Positions 1 to 10,734 of a stretch of 64,000 bases of DNA are shown here, piece after piece. Position numbers and translations under genes: made by a program. Every line of letters begins with the position of its first letter. Position 1 is the first letter of the stretch. This DNA comes from Capitulum mitella (lineage: Eukaryota; Arthropoda; Thecostraca; Pollicipedomorpha; Pollicipedidae). Location of the stretch: contig CP099844.1 of the NCBI GenBank assembly GCA_030062745.1, positions 26,350,596 through 26,414,595 on the forward strand, read 5' to 3'. The notes under the pieces are model-generated. The model saw only the letters and a list, made by a program, of their open reading frames with translations. It ran no database searches and was not told the DNA's origin.

Positions 1-1482
1 CCACGGCAGCTGGTGACTAAGACGTATCTTGCAGACAACATTATTTTATCTTTCAGCATGTATACGACAATATCGAATGATAGGTCATGTGGCTTGTAGT
101 CCACTAAGTTAATTTACGGCGAATACGGCAATGCCGTGGCCATAAATGGCGCAAAAATGGCGGCGATCGCTGTGCACATATCTTTTCGGGGAGAAACTGT
201 TAGCGCTGACTGACGTTGTTACATAAAACGCAAAAGAGCCGTTGCCAGTGATGGTAACGATAGTGATGCCAGTAACAGTGACGATTTCTAGCTCGAGGCC
301 CTTCACCTCGACCTGGCACTCCGCAGTAATCAGTCGGTCCAGTAAAACGGAGCCAACGTGTCGACGGAAGGTTTCCCGGCTCCTCCGTGCTCTGCACCGT
401 AGGACCCCCCGCTCAGCGTTGGGAAACACATCTCGTTGATTAATAAAGTCAAACGGTAATCGGAGTTTTCGCCGAAGACGCGGTTTACGACGGAAGCTGC
501 ACGGTGAAAACGAGGTATGTATTTACATCAAGGTGTGGTCAAGCCATTCACTGCAGCAAGCAGTGGCAATCGCTCCCTGTTTTGCTAGGCAGTCTCTTAG
601 CAGAACTTCCTTTCTGGATTCCCGGAGGGGCGAGATCGTAACCATTTAATGTGTCCTAACACTGTGGTTTTATGCAACTTCTTTACGTAATCCACCAGGC
701 TAACCACTGATCATGAGAATGCTCGGGTATGGCCTTAAGGCCTCTCCCAGTGCGTGTGAGAACTGTGGTACATTGCTTGTTGCGCCATTGCCAATAGCAA
801 ATCATAGATTACGGGACATTCAACGAAGAGGTTTCCCCGCTCTGGCAAGAATGATTAGAGCCGCTACGACGCTCCCAGTTTGGCCTGTGTATCGGCCATG
901 GCAACTGGTCATTGGAGGATGGTGTTGACCGCCTACCATTGTTTCGCATCTTTGACGGCACGTTAAAATTTCGCCACCGTTGCCTGGCACTACATGAGAT
1001 CATGTATGGGGTTCAGGATCGGTGAAACAGGCTCTGTTTAGCACTTGCTGTAGTGCTAGTTATAAGCCCAGAACGCTATTTGGGGCATATTTGTAAAAAA
1101 TCAGCCATGACATCTGCTTTCAATCATGCATGTTTAGTTAATTCAGCAGGTATCCAATTTACTGTGGCGTAAAAATATACCATCCCTACGTTAACCGCAA
1201 AATTTTCAAGTAGGGGAAGGTGGATACCTGCCCAGCACCATTTGGTAAACGCTGGCAGGGAAATTTGGTCCCTAGATATCATAAACCGTTGGACGTCCTC
1301 AAACAAGTTAACGTCTTATCAAGGACCGATGATGACACAAAGAACCTGTAGTTTGTCAATCAAACTGTATCTTGCGGCTCTTACGTTTTTAATATGTTTT
1401 TTAAAGATTGATGCATAGGCGGCGGCCACGCAGCCGCTTGGGCTTTTTGGTCCAAACGTCCCATCGGGTTCGTGAACATATA

Positions 1483-1547
<65 letters not shown>

Positions 1548-2777
1548 CCGATAACGCAGTTTGTTAGCAAAAGCTACTGTTTAACCTACCTCTTCAAAAA
1601 TGATATATTGGCCGCTGTACCTGTGTCGGATAGCAGAGGAGAACCAGGAGAGGTGAGACATGTATTGTGTCGTTTTACCCATATACCAAACCGAACCTAT
1701 ATGGCAACTGAGAAAAATTGTAGTGCATCATTGGGCTGCTTGATTAATTATCCGCACCTGTGATCATTTCGCATTTCTGAAAAAAAAAACGCAGAAGCTT
1801 TGTTTTTCCGAAAAAAAATTTAAGCCAGGAGAAATGGGAATTAAGGGGAAGAAGTGGGCCTTACTGACGGGGAAATGGGACCAAAGAAAATAGCATGTGG
1901 TGGCATGCACAGCGCCGTCGCAAGTCCACATTAGAATTGTAGGCGTACGACAGCTTCAATACCGTACCCCATTTCTCGCTCCACCCTGTGAAAAACTCAA
2001 TGCCACAAGCATGGGAAGACGACGGCAACAGTCAAGTATTGAATGCAAGCATAAACACCCTCAACATCTTCCCCAATAACTCAGTCTTTTCGAGTCACAA
2101 AACTCGCACATGTCTGCATGGTTATCACTCCCAATCATCACAAAAAAAAACAATTGTTGACCCTCACTCTCCTACGTCCGCAGCGGCTGAAGTGACTGTA
2201 AAGAAGGAAAACATGGTAAGGCTGTCAGATGCAAACAAGATATGTTACGTCAGTCAGAGCACTTTTGCACAGTAGGTCCTCGGAGAAAAACGCAAGGCCC
2301 GGTTGTCCCGTGTCCCGTTTTTCCCGACTCTCCCCTGTGTACTAACTGATATGTCAGTCGACACTTGACAGACACATCTATTGACTATACAGACCAGATA
2401 GACCAGTGCTGTCCTCAGTGTTAAGCTCAGGATATCATTGTTGTCGGTTATGGTAACCTGCTAGCCCAGACTCGTAATTTCATTTCACCGTGATACCAGT
2501 AGGTATGAAGAAGGTTGCAGGTGGCAAAACAATAGGAAAAATGAACAGGGCAACATACACATATCGAAATCAGCAAACGGCACACGGAACGTAAATCGTG
2601 AACATCGTAAACAACAAATTCTTTATTTACGGTTACAAAAATATCTAGATCTGAAACGAAAACAGAGGCGTTAAATCCATCTTCAGTTTCGTTGAAGATC
2701 AGCGGTAGAGAATTTTAATGCGATCAAAATTGTCCATGGTTTCGATATGAAAGTCGGGTAAGATAAAAAAGACTACA
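1..2777. other. Left-edge intergenic DNA, no gene recognised
   Basis: No open frame here looks like a conserved protein, and none shows exon-like codon use flanked by convincing splice sites. The only clear structure is the AG microsatellite listed separately. Short poly(A) runs occur around 1780-1820. The homologous part of the macrosatellite begins at about 2778, so this interval is probably unique or old repeat sequence. Confidence 0.5.
1487..1542. repeat. (AG)n microsatellite
   Basis: About 28 uninterrupted AG dinucleotides. Read on the minus strand it gives a Leu-Ser alternating open frame that is purely a product of the repeat. Confidence 0.95.
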
Positions 2778-4386
2778 TAGTCGTGGAAAAATACGGAAAA
2801 TTCTCCCAAAACGGTGTCGTGCGCCCCTTCCGGGCGTCCGATCTCGGCAACCGCTGGTCGCATCGGCACGAAACCGAGCGCGATTGAAAGAGAATCGACA
2901 GGGGAACAGCATCATACCAAACACTGCGCGTTGGGACCAGCACGTGGCGCGTGCCACCCGAGGGAACGAGAAAAATGTCCGTTTTGAAAGGTTTCAAAAT
3001 GGGGTTGTTATCTCGGTTACCGTTAAAGACACGGGCCCGAGGCGCCAGGAACCAAGCAGGAGAAGGTACCGAGTACAAATTGTCTAGTGGAGTCGACCTC
3101 GTCCGCCGAACGGGGTAGCTGTGGCACGCGCTCAAAGTGGGCTAATTTGTGAAGTTTGCGTCGTTTCTGTTTACACCAAAACTTCGAACACTACAGTGTC
3201 GATTTCCGACAGGAAACTGGTACCGACAGAAAGCCCGTTTCTGTACCGTTCCAATGGGGTCAAGCACTGAGCAGGTGTGGCGCAGCCGTCCCGGCCATGC
3301 GACGCCACGTGATGCGATGCGGGTCGCACTTTGGCCCCGTTTCAGGTGCGTTTTTGGGCCATTGGCGGGCGCCGACACGGCACCCTTCCCGGAGGCTAAT
3401 CTCACCAGCCCTGTGTCGTACCGAGACGAAACCTGGTCCGTTCGACAGAGCATCGATTGCAGAACAATATCGTACAAAACATCGCGCGCGGGGATCAGCA
3501 CGTGGCGCGTGCTGGCCACCGGAACACAAAAATTAGCAGTTTTGCAAGCCTTACAAAATAGAGTGTGTGTAAATTCAGCCGTTAATTATGACGCCTCGGC
3601 GACTTAATAAGCTAATGCCATTAGGTACCCGCTGCATATCATTCCGGAGGGTCGACGTCGTCCGACAAACGGAGTAGCCACGGCACGTGCTCAAAGTGGG
3701 AACATTTTTCATTTCCCGGTCATCTCTGTTTACACTGCGATTTCGATAGCATGCAGTGTGACATTGTTGGTAAAATTAGTACCAACAGAAAGGCCGTAGT
3801 TTTGTCGTTCTGACGCCGTAATAAAATAATCATAATTCACATAACTGTCACTGCCATGGCGCATCAACTAAACCGATGCATATCGTAGTTTTGCGCAAAA
3901 TCGACGGATTTTGAGTGATTTGTGCTCAGTTGAAGATTGTGGCGCCGCCATTGGGAGCTGACGATTGAAAATACTTGCACCAAGTTCGTCAGCCAATTGT
4001 CAACAGCTCGGAATAGGCCATCAAGTGTTTCCCGTTTTGGCTGTTTCCAATGAAAGCGTACAAAAAGGTGTTATTTCGCCTTTTGCGTGATTTGTTCGTC
4101 AATTATGCTCCAAATTCCGATTCTCTTGCTCACAGCTAAAAATTGCTTTATTTTATCGTGCTCGATATGACGCGACCTCCGTTTTCGGGATATTCAATAC
4201 GATACAAAGAAATAAGACTTTAATAGGGATACACGCAAGGTGAGGTATACGGGGAGATAGTCAGGAGGATACTGATAGGATAGAGAAAGCGTTACACAGG
4301 AACGGACACATATTTGAAGACCGAGACAGATACAGGGAATTAGACGAGAACTGGAAACGAGACCGAGACCGACAGAAACGAGAGTG
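2778..4386. repeat. Macrosatellite unit 1, truncated
   Basis: From about 2778 the sequence aligns with the second half of the units at 6844, 9821 and 16955 (compare 8221-9820). The first half of the unit is missing. Two internal sub-repeats are visible, each with the AGCACGTGGCGCGTGC hairpin core, at about 2939 and 3497, 558 bp apart. The unit closes with the motif that precedes 'actaatg' at 4387, which serves as the unit boundary marker in all copies. Confidence 0.8.
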
Positions 4387-5430
4387 ACTAATGCAGCATG
4401 AGACGAAATTGGTTGACAATATTTGGAATGAGGCTGATTCAGTTGCACGCTGCTATCTGACAGGACGTGCGAAACAGACTACGTTCTGTGCGGTCCTGAA
4501 AGAAGACGTGCGTCCAATTACGATGTGCGATGACGTAGGGGGAGACAGAACATTGGAAAGCCATGTGTTTGGACGGAGAATTCGATGAGAATTTCTATGG
4601 AGGAGCGCAACGCACATGCAAACGAAGGCCGTGATTAAGAAGTTATAAAGGTATGGCTTGTGCAGTTTGTTCAGATGTTGGGCAGAAATTTAATTATACG
4701 ACATTGTATCGCATGAAAAGTTGCAAATCTGTAGCGCAGAAAAATAGCCGGCAGACGTCGGTGCGTTGGAGAAACGCAGACATTATGTCTCGTCAAAGGT
4801 AACCAAGATGATAGTTCAAGAAAATATACATATACTTGGCGGCAAGGTTGCCAAATGCCACCGGTTCCTGACAGAGCAAGACGAAATGACTGAAGTCCAT
4901 CTTTTTCTATGGAGAAGCGCCATGGAGCTGCAAAATATTGAGGCCGGCAGCTGGATTTGTCATTAATCATTTGCCGAAACTGAAGCGCGCAGCTCGATTG
5001 CCAAACGGAGCTACTGTGCTGTCGTGAAAACGTCCTCGAATACAGGCTATTTATCCATCTTGCGGTGTACGTGGGCAAATGAGGCCGAATTTTCGGACGG
5101 GTACACGGGCGAGCGCGTTGCGCGAGCACTGGCGGAGCGACGCCGGCCGACAGGCCGGCGTCGCTCCACCAGCAGGCCGGCGTCGCTCCGCCAGCCTGCC
5201 GACCGGAAGCGGGTCGAGGATCACCTTGCCGCCGGCACAGCACAGCGTGCCGCGCTCGGCGGGCCAGCACAGCGCACCGTAGCGAGCGCACGGCCGATCT
5301 ATGCGGCCGGCGTCGTGTCTCGGCACTAACTGTCGGCCGGCGAGCACTTCGTCCGGCTGCCGCGCCGCCGGCACAGACACTCTCTGGCGCGCGGCATCGA
5401 AATCTAAAAATTTTGATGTTGTTATTAACT
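4387..5430. repeat. Diverged macrosatellite monomers
   Basis: Begins with the unit boundary marker at 4387. Around 4980-5030 there is a diverged version of the first-half monomer (compare the ctgaag...gcagc...attg...gaac...gctgtcgtga pattern at 7655-7700). At 5095-5130 it has the gagcgcg-cgcgagcact motif that ends the first-half module in other units. The GC-rich hairpin at 5134-5167 follows. No intact protein is supported; the 254-codon minus frame over 4671-5435 is low-complexity and uses GC-rich repeat sequence. Confidence 0.55.
5134..5167. repeat. Perfect 15-bp stem GC-rich hairpin
   Basis: Arms 5134-5148 and 5153-5167 are exact reverse complements around the loop GACA, and a third copy of the right arm follows within 20 bp. 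A shorter related hairpin with the same GACA loop sits in the diverged monomer at about 20877-20893. Confidence 0.9.
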
Positions 5431-5504
5431 GCCATGTTTGAAAACCTTCGGATTTGTATTTAATTTCGCGAAAACAGCTACCGTCTGCCGCCGATACTCC
5501 CAAA

Positions 5505-5657
5505 AGGACTTTTTTAAAAGGGTAAGGTTGTTTTTTTTTACAATTTTGCTTAGTGCAGTGGTCGAGATTTCTGGGAGGGGACAAAAACAGTTTTGCCCCT
5601 CCAATCTGACGGCTAGTGGGGGGCGACCTGCGCCCCCCCCTTCCCGCTGTCGCTGGT
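5505..5657 (-). mobile_element. Left-end fragment of hAT-like family 1, reversed
   Basis: The reverse complement of this stretch aligns with the left end of the full-length element at 45158. The terminus is CAGCGACAGCGGG, followed by a G tract, then GGCAAAACT, TGTTTTTG and a C tract, and the segment 'agaaat-tcg-cca-tgca-c-aagcaaaa'. Only the terminal 150 bp or so is recognisable, so this is a solo end or a heavily deleted copy inside the diverged macrosatellite region. Confidence 0.65.
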
Positions 5658-6640
5658 GTCTTCAATATCCTCGTCCGGATTCACATTCACTCGGATTCAT
5701 TCGTTCCGTGACGGACACAGGCTGCAGCTGATGGTCAGCGTCCGTTCTGATGTCACCAGGGATGGTGACATCAATGGTCGCGAGGAGCGACTCCGATCAT
5801 TGAATAGTCACCAGGGACAGACGTCCATCCAGACGTGAGAAGTCGCTAGGCAGGGGCCAGGCGGGGGACAACGCTTTTGCGCCGTGTGGCCGCCAGAGAA
5901 GGTCGTGGTTTAGCCCGCTGCGCAGTGGTCACCGTCCTTAGCCGTCTCCGGGTACCCCTCGCATTTCATCAGGTGTCGGAGCCGGCCTGCCGGGCGGTCA
6001 TATCGCCGAATATCAAATAGGATTAGACCGGACGACGGTGAGGAGCGGCCCTGGCACTCCGGCGTCGGGAACCCCCGTGAGCCGCTGGACACGCGGGGCA
6101 TGCACCAGCTGCTACTGAACCTTGCAAAGCAGAGGGCGGATTGCATTGCTTGATGGTAGATTCGGCCCCGGCTGTCGCCTTTAAGCTCTGGGACGAGACA
6201 AAGGTACAGTGCTGCTCAGTTTTTTGCATGTAATATCCATAATAGCCTTGGTTCTCATGACACGGTTTGCAGCCGTGCAGATCGGGCTTTCCTGGTAACA
6301 GTCGCTTGCTTTACCGTGCCATGAATGCATGACATGGAAAGGCGATTTTTTCGTAAAAAGTGACGAGGAAGTCTCACTTAGGACCAACCTCAAAATATGC
6401 CTGGCCTGTGAGTAGGGGTATCTATTTCGGATATGATGGGGAGGGGGGGGGGCAAGTCATGGCGCAAGCAGAGGGCATTCTCATGGGTTTCTATGTGGGA
6501 TACGAAACCTTATTCCTCAAACCAAAAACTGCTCTGATTTAGGCTACTATCCTTCGAGATGCCATAAATTCGTGATTATTTTTATTTTCGCGCTGTAAGC
6601 CTGGACCCACCATGCCCCTGGGTGAGCCTATAGATAGCCA
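5658..6640. other. Intergenic stretch, no gene recognised
   Basis: A mixed GC stretch with no recognisable coding region, RNA gene or complete element. It lies between a transposon end and a macrosatellite monomer fragment. A short G run occurs at 6440-6455. Confidence 0.4.
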
Positions 6641-6843
6641 GGATTTCGCTCTTACGAGAGCTCCTTCGATTTCATCATTTCGTTTTCTTTTTAAAAGACA
6701 GGCCTGCAGAAGTTTGTTTGAGCAAACAGAGGCATTTCGTTTGCAATGAAGGGTGCGATGCTTTCCTGGGACGGCCCAGAGATGAATTCGACCAGATGTT
6801 AGGCGAAACCTGATTCGAACGCAAAATTCGAATGTGCAAAGAG
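6641..6843. repeat. Macrosatellite monomer fragment
   Basis: Contains the 'cctgcag...gtttgagcaaac...gcgatg...gggacggccca...gaattcgacc' monomer seen at 7750-7870 and 14920-15040. At 6843/6844 the monomer is cut inside its 'gcaaagag' motif and joins directly to the next unit's boundary marker, which marks a recombination junction. Confidence 0.7.
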
Positions 6844-9820
6844 ACTAATGGAGGAGGAAGTAAAATTGATTGGCAATATTTGGAAACGATTCAGAATGAT
6901 TCAGCCAGTACTGGTCCTAAGCACTGCTTGCAGCTCAACCAAGTGCTGAACATTATGCAGAGTGAAGCACGCAGCGAGATTTTCAATCGATGGTGGTGTG
7001 TACTGGCGTGAAAGTTTTTGGCAGACATGCCTGCAGCAGTTCCTTTGAGCAAATAGAAGCATTTTCTTGGCAATGGCGCGTGCAATGCGATCCTAGGATT
7101 GTCACGGCGTGAATTCCATCAGATGTTAGGTCGAAACCTGACTCGAATGGAAAACGCGAAAGCGCAAAGAGCTTTACACGCACGGCGTGGCAAACAGCCC
7201 AAAAAGCGATCGGAGAGTCATGCTTGCGCCTGGCGGCGACTGTGGGGAGACTGTTAACCGGGACTAACAATGAGAGGTGAAGACTGACGGAGATCGCGGC
7301 AGCTGACCGAAATGGAGTACGAAAATATTTGCCACCTGTCCAATCGGGGAAAAGGGGAATATTCATCTCGCAATATAAAAACACAGGACGACGGTGCGTT
7401 GGCTTTGTACCCTGGGTAGCTCCATGAAGGGCAATTAATTGGTAAGAACGGTGGAAAAACATTCTAATTTCTAGCGCACAGTGCGCTTTTAGACAATGCC
7501 ATAGACAGTTCTCAAGACGCACATTTGTCGGAGCAAGAAATGGGAAGACATAGAGACCAGAAGCCGATGGCAGTCTGTTTCTATGTGAGTGCGCAGCGCG
7601 ATTGTGAACTTTCGTTCGGGGAGCTCAACCACGTGCTAAAGTGGAGCCGTACTAAAGGGTGCAGCGAGATAGTCGAACAACGGTTTCGTATGCTGTCGTG
7701 ACAATTTTAAGGGAACAAGACTGCCGAGCATTTTTTTCAGCAATTTTCGGAAACCGCCTATTCCAAAGAAAGGATGAGATGCGATCCTGGGACGGCCCAG
7801 GGGTGAATTCGACCAGCTGTTAGGCGAAACCTGATTCGAACGCGAAATTCGAATGCGCAAAGAGCTTTAAACGCGCGGCGCGGCGAACGGCCCAAAAAGC
7901 GATCGGTGATTCACGCTTGCGCCTTACGGCGTGCGCGGAAAACCGGGGACAAAAATTTCCGGAGGGACACAGCGGCGAGCGCCTGGCGCGAGCACTCGCC
8001 GCTAGTCTCTCTATATATAAATTTTAAAATGTCTTCCGACCCCGTCGGAGTTCGGTTTTGACGGGCTGGTGTGGCGAGACCATGGGTCGCACGTGGTTCA
8101 AACTCGGCCAGGTCAGGGGCACAATGCATTCTGGTCGGGTTTTCGGGCGTCGGGGACGCACGGGATGCGCGTGGCACGCGCTACAGTCGCCCATAGGGTT
8201 TGCACGTATTTTTGGCGAAATCGTGGAAAAATACGGAAAATTCTTCGAAAACGGTGTCGCGCGCCGCTTCCGAGTGCCCGATCTCGGCAACCGCGGGTCG
8301 CATCGACACGTAACCGAATGCGGTCGAAAGAGGATCGATAGGGGGAACAGCATGATAACAAACACGGCGCGCGGGGGCCGGCACGTGGCGCGTGCCGAAG
8401 GGCGAGAAAGCGAAAAATGTCCGTTTTGTAAGGTTTCAAAATGGGGTGCTCATCTCGGAAACCGTTAACGACACTGGGAAGGGGCCGCGACTACCGAGCA
8501 GAACAAGGCACGGACTCGAAATCGTCTGGCGGAGTCGACCTCGTCCGCCGGACGGGGTAGCCGTGGCACGCGCTCAAAGTGGGCTCATTTATGATGTTTG
8601 CGTCATTTCTGTTTCTACCGAAATTTCGAACACAGCGGTGTCGATTTCCGACACGAAACTGGTATCGACAGGAAGCCCGTTCTTTTGCCGTTCCGATGGG
8701 GTGAAGCACTGATCAGGTGTGGCGCGGCCGTCCCGACCATGCGACGCCACGTGATGCGATGCGGGTCTAAATTTAGCCCCGTTTCAAGTGCGTTTTGAGC
8801 CATTGCCGCGCGATGACACGGCACCCTTCCCGGAGGCTAATCTCACCAACCGCGTGTTGCATCGGGACGAAACCTGATCCGTTCGAAAGAGAATCGATTG
8901 CAGAACAACATCGCGTAAAACAACCCGCATGGGGATCAGCACGTGGCGCGTGCTGGCCACCGCAACACAAAAACGGGCCGTTTTGCAAGCTTTACGAAAT
9001 AGGGTGCGTGTAAATGCAGCCGTCAATTATGACGACTCGGCGACTTTATAGTCTGATGACAGTAGGTACCCACTGCATGTCGTTCCATACGGTCGACGTC
9101 GTCCGACAAAGGGGGTGGCCACAACACGTGCTCAAAGTGGGAACATTTTTCTTTTTCGTCCCATTTGTGTTTACACTGCAATTTTGATGGCATGCGATGT
9201 GAAGTTCTAGGCAAAATCAGTATCGATGGAAAGGCCGTGGTTTTGCCCTTCTGACGCTGCAATAAAACAATCATAATTCACATAACTGTCACTGCTATGG
9301 CGCATCAACTAAATCGATGCATGTCGTAATTTTGCGCAAAATGGACGTATTTCGAGTGATTTGTGTTTGGTTGAAGATTGTGGCGCCGTCATTGGGACCT
9401 GGTGATTGAAAATACTTGCACCAAGTTCGTCAGTCAATTGTGAACACGTCGGTATGGACCACCTGGTGTGTCTCTTTGTCGTTGTTTGCAATGAAAGCGT
9501 ACAAAAAGGTCTTATTTCTTCTTTTGCGTGATTTCCTCGTCAATTATGCTCCAAAATCAGCTTCTCTTGCTCATAGCCAAAAATTGCTTTATTTTATCGT
9601 GCTCGATATGACGCGACCTCCGTTTTCGGGATACGGTATAAAGAAATAAGACTTTAATAGGGATATACGCAAGGTGAGATATACAGGGAGATAGTCGGGA
9701 GTATACTGATAGGACAGATACAGGGTTGCACAGAAACGTACACACATTTGAAGACCACGACAGATACAGGGAATGAGACGAAGACTGGAAACGAGACGGA
9801 GACCGACAGAAAAGGGAGTG
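6844..9820. repeat. Macrosatellite unit 2, complete (2977 bp)
   Basis: Unit starts at 'actaatgga'. The first half (about 6844-8000) holds two related monomers of roughly 700-750 bp, each containing a gcgatcctggga...aattc...agatgttagg...cgaaacctga segment (about 7085 and 7780). A TATATATAAATTTTAAAATG junction follows near 8020. The second half (about 8040-9820) holds two sub-repeats whose AGCACG/GGCACG hairpins lie at 8380 and 8938, 558 bp apart. Many frames are open over 100 codons but no frame stays consistent between copies, so none is called coding. Confidence 0.8.
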
Positions 9821-10132
9821 ACTAATGGAGGAGGAAGTAGAATTGATTAGTAATATTCGGAAATGATGTGGAATGATCCGGCCAGTACTGGTACTAAGCA
9901 TTGCTAGCAGCTCAACTGAGTGCTGAACATTATGCAGAGTGAAACGATCAGCGCGATTTTCAACCGATGGTGGTGTGTATTGGTGTGAAACTTTTTGGGA
10001 GACATGCCTGCAGCACAGGGCCTATTTTAAGGAAAAATGACTGCGGGGGCAATTCTGCGAACGAGACGCATTGGCTGAGACCACCCCCCCCCCCGGGCAT
10101 TTGTGTTCTTAATGAATTCTGTCCACTTCATA

Positions 10133-10140
<8 letters not shown>

Positions 10141-10173
<33 letters not shown>
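10141..10173. repeat. (TA)n microsatellite
   Basis: Uninterrupted TA dinucleotides inside the family 2 transposon, one of a pair with 10224-10267 separated by about 50 bp. Confidence 0.95.
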
Positions 10174-10175
<2 letters not shown>

Positions 10176-10221
10176 TTGAGGAAAGGACATATATATATAG
10201 ATATAAATGTTTCCTAAGGAA

Positions 10222-10223
<2 letters not shown>

Positions 10224-10267
<44 letters not shown>
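10224..10267. repeat. (AT)n microsatellite
   Basis: Uninterrupted AT dinucleotides inside the family 2 transposon. Together with the array at 10141 and the intervening 'cctaagga' it could form a long AT-rich foldback. Confidence 0.95.
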
Positions 10268-10270
<3 letters not shown>

Positions 10271-10734
10271 GCGAATTACGATGAACACTTCCACAGCGCT
10301 CTGTCATTAACTGATATGTCTTTTGGAGGAAATCATGTGTGCAAAATATGGCCTTGGTCCAGCACTCTTAAACACTTTCACACGAAGACTGTATGTCGTT
10401 TGTGCTGGATTTTATTTTATTTCAATGAAATTCGCGCCGGCTTTTGTGCATTCCGAGCCCATTAAATTCAAAGAACACCATTTCATTTATCCCCAGTAAG
10501 AACTCATTCTCCATGGACTTGTGATCCCTGGGAGATTCGCTCAGGGAGAGGTGTGTCTGAAATGCCCCCAAACGTGTTTTGTGCTTCAGTTTTTTAAACC
10601 AAGCGCACGATATGCATAAAATGCACATCATAGTACTCCTTTTGACACACTGGATCGAAAGACACTTCGCATTCTGTCTCAGGTCATAGGTCACTGGCCC
10701 TGTCGGCAGCAGTGTGGCTTAGGTGGGAATGATA

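Noticed and set aside
2939-3513. Regularly spaced palindromes as a CRISPR-like or phage-like array
   Set aside because: Spacing is 558 bp with homologous, not unique, intervening sequence, and the context is eukaryotic.
4671-5435. 254-codon minus-strand frame
   Set aside because: It runs through a GC-rich hairpin and diverged repeat monomers, with low-complexity composition and no known domain.
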